Shown: positions 1 to 8,476 of the stretch, in pieces
Layout of the letters: each line of letters starts with the position of its first letter
Numbering within the stretch: the first letter of the stretch is position 1
Translations under genes and position numbers: made by a program
NCBI GenBank assembly: GCA_964243295.1
Contig: CAXTEJ010000004.1
Span: 1-64,000, forward strand
DNA from: CAXTEJ01 sp964243295
GTDB taxonomy: Bacteria > Actinomycetota > Actinomycetes > Actinomycetales > Angustibacteraceae
Direction: 5' to 3'
Length of the DNA stretch: 64,000 nt
Notes under the pieces: model-generated
What the model was told of the DNA's origin: nothing
Databases searched by the model: none
The model's input: the letters and a program-made list of their open reading frames with translations, nothing else

Positions 1-478
1 ACGACGCGCCGATGTAGCGGGCCTTGCCGGCCTTGACGACGTCGTGCAGCGCCTCGAGGGTCTCCTCGACCGGCACCGTGGGGTCCCAGCGGTGGATCTG
101 GTAGAGGTCGACGTAGTCGGTCCCGAGCCGGCGCAGGCTCGCGTCGATCTCGTGCATGATCGCCACCCGCGACAGGCCCTGGCCGTTCGGGCCCGGACGC
201 ATGCGGCCGTGCACCTTGGTGGCGATCACGACGTCCTCGCGGCGCCCGAAGTCCGTCACCGCCCGGCCGACGATCTCCTCGCTCGAGCCGTCGGAGTAGA
301 CGTTGGCCGTGTCGAGGAAGGTCACCCCCGCCTCGAGCGCAGCCCGGATGAGCGGACGGCTCTGCTCCTCGGGCAGCGTCCAGGTGTGGTTGCCCCGCTG
401 GGGGTCGCCGTAGGTCATGCACCCGAGCGCGATGCGCGAGACCTCGAGGCCGGTGCTGCCGAGCTTGACGTAGTCCAT
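1..478 (-). CDS. aldo/keto reductase (5' part only, runs off the window)
   Basis: NADPH-dependent aldo/keto reductase of the YdhF/Tas-like group; the substrate cannot be told. The gene starts at the ATG whose complement is 476-478 and its 3' end lies before base 1, so only about 159 N-terminal residues are seen. The catalytic tetrad of the superfamily is intact: Asp56 and Tyr61 (in DTANVY), Lys88 (ATK) and His129 (YQIH). The N-terminal strand MDYVKLGSTGLEVS is typical. It is divergent from the subtilase gene, and the 216-bp gap between them holds a palindrome that could serve either promoter. Family assignment is firm; function is not. Confidence 0.9.
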   Translation of the reverse strand, partial: MDYVKLGSTGLEVSRIALGCMTYGDPQRGNHTWTLPEEQSRPLIRAALEAGVTFLDTANVYSDGSSEEIVGRAVTDFGRREDVVIATKVHGRMRPGPNGQGLSRVAIMHEIDASLRRLGTDYVDLYQIHRWDPTVPVEETLEALHDVVKAGKARYIGAS

Positions 479-559
479 GGGCCCGATCCCATCCCACCCG
501 CCGCGTCGTCGCACGCCGAAGGGGGCCGGCGCCCTCAATCCGGACGCAGGTCACGAAAC

Positions 560-575
560 GGTGACGATCGTCACC
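560..575. promoter_or_regulatory. putative Crp/GlxR-type operator palindrome
   Basis: A perfect 16-bp palindrome, GGTGACGATCGTCACC, lies in the divergent gap between the aldo/keto reductase and the subtilase. Its half-sites fit the GTGA-N6-TCAC core bound by actinobacterial cAMP-receptor-like regulators. A second perfect palindrome, CCAGATCTGG, follows at once (575-584). Which regulator binds is inference. Confidence 0.4.
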
Positions 576-694
576 CAGATCTGGGAATCGGCAGTGACCT
601 CCCCTTGACTGACCGCGCAGGCCGGGGCACCCACAGTGAGGGGACGATCCCGGACGGCGCATGTCACCGACACCATTTCCCAAAGGGGACTTCG

Positions 695-3600
695 TTGCCC
701 GACTCATCGACACCAGGAGCGGCGCGCAAGGCGCTCGCGGTCCTGGCCGCAGGCGGCCTGCTCACCGCAGGCATCGCCGCAGCGTCACCGGCCGTGGCGG
801 TCCAACGCACCGCCGACACCGGGACCGCTCAGGAGGGCTCGGGGACGACCGACTCCCCCTCCGACACCCCCGCCCCCGCAGACGGCCCCATCAAGGCCGA
901 CGGGGAGGAGGGCGACAAGCTCGGCGACGCCGACCGCGAGAAGCTCGCCGAGGCCGAGGCCTCCGGCGAGCCGACCACGACGATCATCGTGGTGACCAAG
1001 GACGGCGCCAGCGCCGACGTCGCCCAGAGCATCCGGGCCGCCGGCGGCTACGTGCGCTACGAGTCGGCGAAGCTCGGCTACCTCAGCGCCGTCGTCCGCA
1101 CCGCGCAGGTGCTCAAGACCGCCGACCTGGCCAAGGTGCTGTCGGTCGACCTCGACGAGACCCTGAAGCAGCCCGAGCCGGTGGCGAGGGCCTCGAGCGG
1201 CGTCGACTACGACGGCCCCGACGCGGGCACGCCCAACAGCAACCCCTACATGCCGACCAAGGACACCGGGTCGATCGCCTTCAAGAGGGCGCACCCGACC
1301 TGGGACGGGCGCGGCGTGACCGTCGGCATCCTCGACTCCGGCGTCGACCTCGACCACCCGGCCCTCGCCCGCACCAGCACCGGCGAGAAGAAGATCACCG
1401 ACTGGTTCACCGCGACCGACCCGGTCACCGAGGGCGAGTTCGTCGCCGGCGGCGACCCCACCTGGCTCGCGATGGTGCAGGACGCGACCGGCCCGACCTT
1501 CCCCGCCACCGGCATCTACCGCGGCTCGTCGTGGACGCTGCCCGCCACCGGCGCCTTCAAGATCAAGACCGTCGACGAGGCGAGGACCGAGCTCGAGGGC
1601 TGCGAGGTCTGCGGCGACCTCAACCGCGACGGCGACACGACCGACCGGATCGGCGTCCTGTACGACCCGGTGTCACACGCCGTGTGGGTCGACAGCGACG
1701 ACGACAAGAGCTTCACCGACGAGATGGCGATGCAGCCGTACCGCGCGAGCGGGCAGGTCGGCCACCTCGGCACCGACAAGCGCGGCACCGACGTCCGCGA
1801 AAGCATGCCGTTCACCGTCGACTACCGCGAGCACGTCGACTACTCCATCCTCGGGCTGCCGGCTGAGACCTACAGCGACGTCACCGCCGTCGACCTGGGC
1901 ATCACCACCGGTGAGCACGGCTCGCACGTCGCGGGCATCGCGGCCGCCAACGACATGTTCGGCGGCAGGATGGACGGCCAGGCGCCCGGCGCGAAGCTGG
2001 TCTCGGCTCGTGCCTGCTCCTTCGGGGCGGGCTGCACCGCCGCGGCTCTCACCGACGGCATGGCCGAGCTCGCCACCAACCGTGGCGTCGACATCATCAA
2101 CATGTCGATCGGCGGTCTGCCGGCGCTCAACGACGGTGACAACGCGCGCGCCGACCTCTACAACCGGATCATCAACCAGCTCGGCGTCCAGATCGTGATC
2201 TCCGCCGGCAACTCGAGCGCGGCGCTGAACACCGTCGGCGACCCCTCGGTCGCCACGGACGTCGTCAGCGTCGGCGCCGACATCACGCGGGAGACCTGGA
2301 AGGCCAACTACGGCTCCGAGGTCGACTTCGACGAGAACATCATGCCGTTCAGCTCGGGCGGTCCCAGCGAGGACGGCGGCTTCAAGCCGAACATCACGGC
2401 GCCCGGCGCCGCGATCTCCACGACGCCGCTGTGGCTGCCCGGCTCCCCCGTCGCCGAGGCCGGCTACGACCTGCGCTCGGGGTACTCGATGCTGCAGGGC
2501 ACCTCGATGGCCTCCCCCCAAGCTGCGGGCTCCATGACGCTGCTGCTGTCGGCGGCACGCCAGGCCGGCGTCACCAACACCACCCCCGCGGCGCTGCGCA
2601 CGGCCGTCTACACCTCGGCCGCCTACAACGACGCCATCCCGGCGTTCCTGCAGGGCCACGGCCAGATCGACGTCCCGTCGGCCTGGAAGCTGCTGCGCAC
2701 GAGCCTCGACACCTCCACGGTCATCGAGACCTCCGCGCCGGTCTGCACCGAGATCTGGGGCCTGCTCGGCCGCAACATCGGCACCGGCCTGTACAACCGC
2801 TGCTCGGCTGACGCCGGCGGCCAGGCACCGGACAGCCGCAAGGTCTACACCGTCACCCTCACCCGCACCGCCGGCGCCGAGGGCAACCGCCGCTACGCAC
2901 TGCGGCTCAAGGGCGACGACGGCACCTTCCGGCTCACCCAGAGCTCGGTGCGGCTGCCGCTCAACACCCCGGTGTCGATCCGCGTGGTCGCCACGCCGGC
3001 GGCCGGTGCGCACAGCGCCGTCCTCGAGCTCGACGACGCCAGGCTCGCCGGTGTCGAGGGCTCGATGATGATGGTCGTGGCCGCGGGCCAGCAGTTCCCC
3101 GAGAGCAACACCATCACCACCAGCGGCGTCTCCAAGCGCAACGAGGTGCAGCGCTACTACGTCACCGTCCCCGAGGGCGTCAAGGCGCTCGAGCTGGGCA
3201 TGTCCGGTCTCGCCGAGGGCAGCCAGACGCGGTTCCTCGCGTTCTCGCCGTACGGCGTCCCGGTCGACCCGACCAGCACGATCAACTGCTACCCGAGCTA
3301 CGGCGAGGGCGGGAACGGCTGCAACCCCGCGGCACGCTCCTACACCAACCCCATGCCGGGCGTGTGGGAGATCCTGGTCGAGTCGCGTCGCACGTCGCCG
3401 CTGCTCGAGAACCCGTTCAACCTGACCGCCAAGCTGCTCGGCGCGACGGTCGACCCGGCCACCACCACGCTCGAGAGCGTCGCCAAGGGCGTCGCCACCC
3501 CGGTGCAGTGGACCGTGACCAACAACTACGCCGACGTCACCGCCACGGCGAACGGCGGGCCGCTCGGGTCGTCCCGCTCGCTGCAGGGCACGGCGACGGC

Positions 3601-4063
3601 CACCGGGGCCGACGTCGAGTACACCGTCGAGGTGCCCGAGGGCGCGAGCCGTCTGGACGTCGCGATCGGCAACACGAGTGACGCCCAGGCCGACCTCGAC
3701 CTGTTCGTCAGCGGTCCCTCCGGTGACCTGTCCTCGGCGGACGGCGACTCGGAGGAGTCGGTGAGCTACACCGACCCGGAGCCCGGCACCTACACGGTGC
3801 GGATCGACAACTACGACGTGCCTGCGGGCACGACGACGTTCGACTACCGCGACGTGTTCTTCGCCGACGCGCTGGGCTCGCTGGCCGTCGACGGCACGCC
3901 GTTCGACCTGCCCCAGGGCAGCTCGAAGGTCGTCACCGGCACCGTGACCGCGAACGCCGCGGCCGCCGAAGGGCGCCAGCTGTTCGGCAGCATGTCGGTC
4001 GTAAGCGAGAGCGGTGCCGTCCTCGGCACCGGTGAGGTGCTCATCAAGGCCGTCACCGGCTGA
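695..4063 (+). CDS. secreted subtilisin-like serine protease (S8 family, TPP-II-like insert)
   Basis: Secreted endopeptidase or tripeptidyl-peptidase-like protease of about 1122 residues. The open frame extends upstream to 44, but a TTG at 695 is preferred: AAGGGGA lies 6 bases before it, and translation from there gives a clean signal peptide with an Ala-rich hydrophobic stretch (about residues 12-36) ending in an Ala-rich cleavage region. An acidic propeptide follows, then the catalytic triad Asp214 (ILDSGVD), His411 (EHGSHVAG) and Ser604 (GTSMASP). Nearly 200 residues separate Asp and His, against about 30-40 in classical subtilisins; such an insert is known from tripeptidyl-peptidase II relatives. 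Residues after about 700 form beta-rich C-terminal domains with a pre-peptidase-like segment near the end (DLDLFVSGPSG, EPGTYTVRID). Monocistronic. Confidence 0.93.
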   Translation: MPDSSTPGAARKALAVLAAGGLLTAGIAAASPAVAVQRTADTGTAQEGSGTTDSPSDTPAPADGPIKADGEEGDKLGDADREKLAEAEASGEPTTTIIVVTKDGASADVAQSIRAAGGYVRYESAKLGYLSAVVRTAQVLKTADLAKVLSVDLDETLKQPEPVARASSGVDYDGPDAGTPNSNPYMPTKDTGSIAFKRAHPTWDGRGVTVGILDSGVDLDHPALARTSTGEKKITDWFTATDPVTEGEFVAGGDPTWLAMVQDATGPTFPATGIYRGSSWTLPATGAFKIKTVDEARTELEGCEVCGDLNRDGDTTDRIGVLYDPVSHAVWVDSDDDKSFTDEMAMQPYRASGQVGHLGTDKRGTDVRESMPFTVDYREHVDYSILGLPAETYSDVTAVDLGITTGEHGSHVAGIAAANDMFGGRMDGQAPGAKLVSARACSFGAGCTAAALTDGMAELATNRGVDIINMSIGGLPALNDGDNARADLYNRIINQLGVQIVISAGNSSAALNTVGDPSVATDVVSVGADITRETWKANYGSEVDFDENIMPFSSGGPSEDGGFKPNITAPGAAISTTPLWLPGSPVAEAGYDLRSGYSMLQGTSMASPQAAGSMTLLLSAARQAGVTNTTPAALRTAVYTSAAYNDAIPAFLQGHGQIDVPSAWKLLRTSLDTSTVIETSAPVCTEIWGLLGRNIGTGLYNRCSADAGGQAPDSRKVYTVTLTRTAGAEGNRRYALRLKGDDGTFRLTQSSVRLPLNTPVSIRVVATPAAGAHSAVLELDDARLAGVEGSMMMVVAAGQQFPESNTITTSGVSKRNEVQRYYVTVPEGVKALELGMSGLAEGSQTRFLAFSPYGVPVDPTSTINCYPSYGEGGNGCNPAARSYTNPMPGVWEILVESRRTSPLLENPFNLTAKLLGATVDPATTTLESVAKGVATPVQWTVTNNYADVTATANGGPLGSSRSLQGTATATGADVEYTVEVPEGASRLDVAIGNTSDAQADLDLFVSGPSGDLSSADGDSEESVSYTDPEPGTYTVRIDNYDVPAGTTTFDYRDVFFADALGSLAVDGTPFDLPQGSSKVVTGTVTANAAAAEGRQLFGSMSVVSESGAVLGTGEVLIKAVTG

Positions 4064-4100
4064 CCTCGCACCCCGCTCGCAGCACCACAGCAGCACCGCA

Positions 4101-4130
4101 GCAGGCCCCGCCGTCCTCGGCGGGGCCTGC
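4101..4130. terminator. intrinsic terminator hairpin between convergent genes
   Basis: Perfect 12-bp stem, GCAGGCCCCGCC pairing with GGCGGGGCCTGC, with a 6-base loop. It lies 37 bases after the subtilase stop. There is no T-tract, as is usual at this G+C content. The 3' arm is part of a 22-bp tandem repeat. Confidence 0.7.
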
Positions 4131-4178
4131 TGTCGTCCTCGGCGGGGCCTGCTGTCGTCCTCGGCGGGGCCTGCTGGC
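4113..4178 (+). repeat. 22-bp tandem repeat, three copies
   Basis: Three head-to-tail copies of a 22-bp unit beginning GTCCTCGGCGGGGCCTGCTG start at 4113, 4135 and 4157. Only a base near the end of the third copy differs. The unit equals the loop plus 3' arm of the terminator, so either later copy could pair with the single 5' arm at 4101-4112. Confidence 0.85.
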
Positions 4179-4199
4179 GTCCCGGCCCCCACGACCCCC

Positions 4200-4218
4200 G
4201 TGATCATGCGATCGCGGC
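4200..4218 (+). repeat. dispersed convergent-gap repeat, copy 1
   Basis: GTGATCATGCGATCGCGGC, one of seven copies in the window. It sits between the convergent subtilase and ThDP-enzyme genes. It contains two nested palindromes, TGATCA and GCGATCGC. Confidence 0.75.
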
Positions 4219-4242
4219 CCGCCGCTGCGGCACCGGGACCGG

Positions 4243-6066
4243 TCAGCCGCCCTCGTGCGCGGCGTACCGGTCGAGCAGTGCGCCGGCGCCGGCGCCGGCC
4301 TCGCCCTCCTGCGCGATGCCGGCGCGGAAGGACGCCAGCTTGCTCTTGCCGGCCGGGAACGGCGGCAGCAGCGGGACGTCAGGGTCGACCACGGCCTCGA
4401 CCAGCGTGGGCCGGTCGGCCGCGAGCGCGGCGTCGAGGGCGGCGCCGACCTGCGCGGGGGCGTCGACGCGGATGCCGCGCAGCCCCAGCAGCTCGGCGTA
4501 CCCGGCGTAGGGGAAGCCGGGCAGCCGCTGGCTGTCGACGAAGCGCGGGTCGCCCTCCATCTCGCGCTGCTCCCACGTCACCTCGGCGAGGTCGCCGTTG
4601 TGCAGCACGAGCACGACGAAGCGCGGGTCGGCCCACGAGCGCCACCGGTCGGCGACGGTGATGAGCTCGTTGACGCCGTTCATCTGCATCGCCCCGTCCC
4701 CGAGCATCGCGACGACCGGGCGCCCCGGCGACGCCAGCTTCGCCGCGAGCCCGTACGGCAGCGCCGACCCCATCGACGCGAGGGTGCTCGACAGGTGCGC
4801 CGGCACGCCACGGGGCAGCCGCAGCTGCCGGGCGTACCAGTAGACGACCGAGCCGACGTCCACGCTGACCTGGGCGTCGGCGGGCAGCCGGGCGCCCAGC
4901 TCGCGGACGACGAGCTCGGGGTTGAGCGGGCTCGCCGGGGTCGCGGCGCGGGCGGCGCTGATCTCGTGCCACGCGGCGACGTGCTGCTCCACCTCGCGGC
5001 GCCACGGCTGGTCGGGCCGCTCGGCAAGAAGCGGCAGCAGCGCCTGCAGCGTGAGGGCCGCGTCACCGGTGAGCCCCACCCGCACCGGGTAGCGACCGCC
5101 GAGGTGGCGCCCGTCGATGTCGACCTGGACGCCGGCCGCCTGACCGGGCGCGGGGTAGAACTCGGTCCACGGGTCGTTGGTGCCGACCATCAGCAGGGTG
5201 TCGCACTCGCCCAGCACGAAGGCGCTGGCGGTCGTGCCGAGGTGACCCATGACGCCGGCCGCGAGCGGCAGCGACTCGTCGACGTACGGCTTGCCGAGCA
5301 GGCTGGTCGTGATGCCGGCGCCCAGCTGCTCGGCGACGGCGACGACCTCTGCCTGGGCGTGGCGGGCGCCCTGCCCGACGAGCAGGGCGACGCGCTGCCC
5401 GGCGTTCAGCACCCGCACTGCCTCGGCGAGGTCGTCGTCGTGCGGCACGACCCGGGGTGCCCGCCACTGCGGCGTCGACGGGATGACGCCGTGCTCGTGG
5501 GCCTGCTCGTCCGGCGCCGGCAGCCGCTGGACGTCGTGCGGCAGGATCACGACGCACGGCGAACGGGTCGCGAGCGCGGTGCGGAACGCCCGGTCGAGCA
5601 GCATCGGCACCTGCTCGGCGGTGGTCGCGGTCGCCGAGAACTGGGCGGCGACGTCCTTCACCAGCGTGTGGAGGTCGACCTCCTGCTGGTACTGCGATCC
5701 CAGCGCCGTGCGCTCCTGCTGACCCATGACCGCGACGACGGGGACGCCGTCCAGCTTGGCGTCGTAGAGGCCGTTCAGCAGGTGCACGGCCCCCGGCCCC
5801 TGCGTCGACATCACGACGCCGACCTCGCCCGTGTACTTCGCGTGGCCGACCGCCATGAGGGCCGCATTCTCCTCGTGCCGCGCCTGCACGAACGCGGGAT
5901 CACCGCCCGCGCGGCGCATCGCTCCCAGCAGCGTGTTGATGCCGTCGCCGGGATAGCCGAAGACCCGCTCGACGCCCCACGCCCGCAGCCGCTCGACCAC
6001 CAGGTCGGCCACCAGCCGCGGCGGCTCGACCTGCGACGCGTCGTCGGCTGTGCTCTGCTCGCTCAT
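4243..6066 (-). CDS. thiamine-diphosphate-dependent enzyme (pyruvate oxidase / acetolactate synthase family)
   Basis: 607-residue ThDP enzyme with the three-domain POX/AHAS fold, likely acting on pyruvate (oxidation to acetate, or carboligation). The PYR domain (about 15-185) carries the cofactor-activating Glu in RHEEN (65-66) and the GYPGDGIN motif. A central FAD/ADP-binding-like domain follows. The PP domain has GDGAMQMN...NGD (about 450-485), the Mg-ThDP motif. The length fits PoxB-like 'thiamine pyrophosphate-requiring protein' better than biosynthetic IlvB, and no IlvN small subunit is adjacent. The ATG at 6066 follows AGGAGG by about 20 bases, longer than ideal, but no better in-frame start exists. 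Divergent from the MmcQ/YjbR gene. The exact reaction is unproven. Confidence 0.85.
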   Translation of the reverse strand: MSEQSTADDASQVEPPRLVADLVVERLRAWGVERVFGYPGDGINTLLGAMRRAGGDPAFVQARHEENAALMAVGHAKYTGEVGVVMSTQGPGAVHLLNGLYDAKLDGVPVVAVMGQQERTALGSQYQQEVDLHTLVKDVAAQFSATATTAEQVPMLLDRAFRTALATRSPCVVILPHDVQRLPAPDEQAHEHGVIPSTPQWRAPRVVPHDDDLAEAVRVLNAGQRVALLVGQGARHAQAEVVAVAEQLGAGITTSLLGKPYVDESLPLAAGVMGHLGTTASAFVLGECDTLLMVGTNDPWTEFYPAPGQAAGVQVDIDGRHLGGRYPVRVGLTGDAALTLQALLPLLAERPDQPWRREVEQHVAAWHEISAARAATPASPLNPELVVRELGARLPADAQVSVDVGSVVYWYARQLRLPRGVPAHLSSTLASMGSALPYGLAAKLASPGRPVVAMLGDGAMQMNGVNELITVADRWRSWADPRFVVLVLHNGDLAEVTWEQREMEGDPRFVDSQRLPGFPYAGYAELLGLRGIRVDAPAQVGAALDAALAADRPTLVEAVVDPDVPLLPPFPAGKSKLASFRAGIAQEGEAGAGAGALLDRYAAHEGG

Positions 6067-6161
6067 GCCCGGCCGGTACCCGGCACACCCCCTCCTAGTC
6101 GGCGGCGTGGTCGGGCTGTCCGCCCTGGCCTGAAGGCCTTCTGTCGCAGTCCGGCTGGCGC

Positions 6162-6167
6162 TAGGTT
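6162..6167 (+). promoter_or_regulatory. probable -10 box of a leaderless transcript
   Basis: TAGGTT ends six bases before the GTG start at 6174. That spacing places transcription start on or beside the start codon, the layout of leaderless actinobacterial genes. No Shine-Dalgarno sequence precedes this GTG, which agrees. Confidence 0.45.
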
Positions 6168-6173
6168 CGCTGC

Positions 6174-6557
6174 GTGGCGCACCCACGCATGTACGACGAC
6201 GCCGACCCGCTGCTCGTCCGGCTGCGCGAGATCTGCCTGGCGCTGCCGGAGTCGACCGAGGTCGAGGCGTGGGGGCGGCCCACGTTCCGGGCGGGCAAGA
6301 TGTTCGCGATCTACTCCGGCGACCAGGTGCACGAGCACGCCCTGCTGCTCGTGCCCGACCCCGCCGAGCGGACGCCGCTGGAGCAGGACCCGCGCTTCTA
6401 CCCGCCGCCGTACTACGGCGCGGCCGGCTGGCTCGCGCTCGACCTCGACGCTGCCCCCGTCGACTGGCAGGAGGTCGCCGAGCTGGTCGAGTCGTCGTAC
6501 CGCGAGGTGGCGCTCAAGCGCATGCTGCGCGCCCTCGACGCGCGCGCGGCGCCCTGA
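6174..6557 (+). CDS. MmcQ/YjbR-type DNA-binding-fold protein
   Basis: 127-residue small protein of the MmcQ/YjbR family (CyaY-like fold). Recognisable parts are the N-terminal LREICLALPESTEVEAWGRPTFR, the FAIYSG strand, and the C-terminal EVAELVESSYREVALKRM helix. The biochemical role of the family is not settled; some members are annotated as DNA-binding. The GTG at 6174 is chosen for the -10 box just upstream; an ATG at 6189 is the alternative. It is 13 bases upstream of the LLM oxidoreductase and probably cotranscribed with it. Confidence 0.82.
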   Translation: MAHPRMYDDADPLLVRLREICLALPESTEVEAWGRPTFRAGKMFAIYSGDQVHEHALLLVPDPAERTPLEQDPRFYPPPYYGAAGWLALDLDAAPVDWQEVAELVESSYREVALKRMLRALDARAAP

Positions 6558-6570
6558 CAGGCTTCCGCCC

Positions 6571-7371
6571 ATGACGAGCCTCGGCGTGATCTTCCCGCCC
6601 GACCTGCCGCCCGAGCAGCTGAGGTCGGTGGCGCTCGCCGCCGACGAGTCCGGTGTCGACGAGCTGTGGCTGTGGGAGGACTGCTTCAAGGAAAGCGGGA
6701 TCGCCTGCGCCGCAGCGGTTCTGGCGTGGACGACGCGCATGCAGGTGGGCATCGGGCTGCTGCCGGTGCCGCTGCGCAACGTCGCCCTCACCGCGATGGA
6801 GCTCGCCACGCTCGAGCGGCTGTTCCCGGGCCGGGTGCTCCCCGGGGTCGGGCACGGCGTCCTGGACTGGATGGCGCAGGTCGGGGCGCGAGCCGAGTCG
6901 CCGATGACGCTGCTCGGCGAGTACACGACAGCGCTGCGATCCCTGCTGCACGGCGAGCCCGTGACGACGTCCGGCCGCTACATCAGCCTCACCGACGTCC
7001 GGCTCGACTGGCCACCGAGCCCGCCACCGCCGCTGCTGGTCGGCGCGGTGCGCGAGAAGACCGTCGCCCTGGCCGGCGAGCTCGGTGACGGCGTCATCCT
7101 CACCGGTGAGACCAGCCTCGAGGCGCTGCGCGAGGCCGCCGGTCGCCACCGCTCGGCGCGGGCCGCTCTCGGTCGCGAGGGTGACGGCGACGTCGTGGTC
7201 TTCGCCGTCGTGCCCGGGCGGCCGGACGCCGGCACCGTCGCCGCGCAGGTCACGGCGTACGCCGACGCCGGCGCCACGCGCATCGCCCTGCACTCGATCG
7301 GGGACGACGTCCCCGACCTCGCCGACTTCGCCCGGTTCGTCGGTGAGCAGGTGCGACCGCTCGTGCCGTGA
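6571..7371 (+). CDS. LLM-class (luciferase-like) flavin/F420-dependent oxidoreductase
   Basis: 266-residue TIM-barrel oxidoreductase of the bacterial luciferase / F420-dependent reductase superfamily. Typical parts are LGVIFPPDLPPEQL at the N-terminus, the second-strand ELWLWED, IGLLPVPLRN, the LERLFPGRVLPGVGHG strand-turn that contacts the cofactor, and PPLLVGA after the insertion region. The protein is shorter than many family members (about 300-340). No partner reductase is adjacent, and F420 rather than FMN is an inference from the actinobacterial setting. Substrate unknown. Confidence 0.85.
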   Translation: MTSLGVIFPPDLPPEQLRSVALAADESGVDELWLWEDCFKESGIACAAAVLAWTTRMQVGIGLLPVPLRNVALTAMELATLERLFPGRVLPGVGHGVLDWMAQVGARAESPMTLLGEYTTALRSLLHGEPVTTSGRYISLTDVRLDWPPSPPPPLLVGAVREKTVALAGELGDGVILTGETSLEALREAAGRHRSARAALGREGDGDVVVFAVVPGRPDAGTVAAQVTAYADAGATRIALHSIGDDVPDLADFARFVGEQVRPLVP

Positions 7372-7426
7372 CGGCTCCGACGGCCTTGGGCGTGCGGCGT
7401 GGCCACCGAGCGCGCAGGCTGGGCGC

Positions 7427-7633
7427 ATGAGCAGCCAGGAGCCGACGACCAGCAGCGAGTCCGAGTCCGTCGCGAGCGCCCGCAAGGGCGGTACGGAGGG
7501 CACGACCGACGCCGGCGTTGGGCCGTCGCAGAACCAGGGCGACCCCCTGCTGGCCGAGTCGTCCGCGGGCGACGAGAGCGCGGTCGACCACCCGCAGGCC
7601 GGCGCGGGCACGGCGGACTCGGCGTCGGCCTGA
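7427..7633 (+). CDS. small acidic low-complexity protein, function unknown
   Basis: 68-residue protein rich in Ser, Glu, Asp, Gly and Ala, with no hydrophobic segment and no Cys or Trp; it looks intrinsically disordered. The ATG at 7427 is 55 bases after the LLM oxidoreductase, and no strong ribosome-binding site is seen. The C-terminus (VDHPQAGAGTADSASA) is of a kind found in many short actinobacterial hypothetical proteins. It ends one base before the convergent DUF1810 gene. A second acidic protein of similar make-up lies at 30,282. Real coding is likely but not proven. Confidence 0.55.
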   Translation: MSSQEPTTSSESESVASARKGGTEGTTDAGVGPSQNQGDPLLAESSAGDESAVDHPQAGAGTADSASA

Positions 7634-7634
7634 C

Positions 7635-8132
7635 CTAGCGCTCGGGCGCGAGCCGCTCAGCAGTCGCCGGGTCGACCACCCCTCGGTGGTACTGCCGCAG
7701 CACCTGCCCGAACACCGCCTCACCTGGCGCGGCCGTGGCGAACAGCGTCATCGACGAGCGCAGCTTCGTCGCGTCGATCTCACCGAGCACGGCCACCGGG
7801 TCGTCACCGCCGAGGTCGACCAGCGCCCGGGCGCACTCGCGCAGCCGCTGCCCGAGCACCGGGTGGTCGACGTACGCGACCGCCTGGTCGAGGTCGGCTA
7901 TCGCGTAGCGCCGGGCCGTCTCGCTGCGGCCCAGCCCCGCTAGCTGGGGGAAGACGAACCACATCCAGTGGCTGCGCTTGGCGCCGGCGCGCAGCTCGGC
8001 GAGCGCGCGGTCGTAGGTGCCGCCGGCGTCCTGCGCGTCGACGAAGTGCTGCAGCCCGAGGTCGTTCACGCCGTCGAGCATGCCGCGCGCGGACGACGGG
8101 CGCGCGCCGACCGCGGGTCGACCGTCGAGCAT
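7635..8132 (-). CDS. DUF1810 family protein
   Basis: 165 residues. Recognised by LQHFVDAQ near the N-terminus, the strongly conserved KRSHWMWFVFPQLAGLG block, and the tail TLFATAAPGEAVFGQVLRQY. Members are small cytosolic proteins of unknown role. Two ATG codons head similar peptides (MLDGRP at 8132 and MLDGVN at 8081); the shorter form (148 aa) matches the usual family length and may be the true start. It lies 12 bases downstream of the DUF1905 gene on the same strand. Confidence 0.85.
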   Translation of the reverse strand: MLDGRPAVGARPSSARGMLDGVNDLGLQHFVDAQDAGGTYDRALAELRAGAKRSHWMWFVFPQLAGLGRSETARRYAIADLDQAVAYVDHPVLGQRLRECARALVDLGGDDPVAVLGEIDATKLRSSMTLFATAAPGEAVFGQVLRQYHRGVVDPATAERLAPER

Positions 8133-8144
8133 CAGGCGGCGCGC

Positions 8145-8438
8145 TCAGACCCGGACGTCGATGGCCAGCGTCAGGGTCACCGTGTCACCGAGCTCGACGC
8201 CGGCCCTGACCCGGGCGTCCTTGCGCAGCGGCACGAGGTAGCGGCCGTCCTTGGGCCACAGCGAGGTCGGCCAGGTGGTGCGCCCTATCCGCACCGTGAC
8301 CGGGACCATGCCCCACCCGTACGTGACCTCCGGCGACACGTCCGCGATCACCTCGCACACGTCGTCCGGGACCCGCACGAAGTGGTGCGGCGCCGGCCCG
8401 CGCCAGCAGAACACCTCGCCCGTGACCTGCGTTTCCAT
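8145..8438 (-). CDS. DUF1905 domain protein
   Basis: 97-residue single-domain DUF1905 protein, a small beta-barrel-like fold. The pattern GEVFCWRGPAPHHFVRVP, then YGWGMVPVTVRIG, SLWPKDGRYLVPLRKDAR and LGDTVTLTL is characteristic. Many homologues are fused to a YdeI/OmpD-like C-terminal region, which is absent here. Starts at the ATG at 8438. It probably forms a two-gene unit with the DUF1810 gene downstream. No molecular function is established. Confidence 0.85.
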   Translation of the reverse strand: METQVTGEVFCWRGPAPHHFVRVPDDVCEVIADVSPEVTYGWGMVPVTVRIGRTTWPTSLWPKDGRYLVPLRKDARVRAGVELGDTVTLTLAIDVRV

Positions 8439-8476
8439 GGGAGCACGGTAGGGCCACGACCGCTGGGGAGCCGGTG

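Noticed and set aside
44..694. Upstream extension of the subtilase reading frame
   Set aside because: It overlaps the divergent aldo/keto reductase in antisense; the TTG at 695 has a ribosome-binding site and heads a signal peptide.
1673..4207. 844-aa antisense open frame across the subtilase gene
   Set aside because: Arg/Gly/Val-rich shadow of the high-GC sense frame; the sense frame has intact catalytic motifs.
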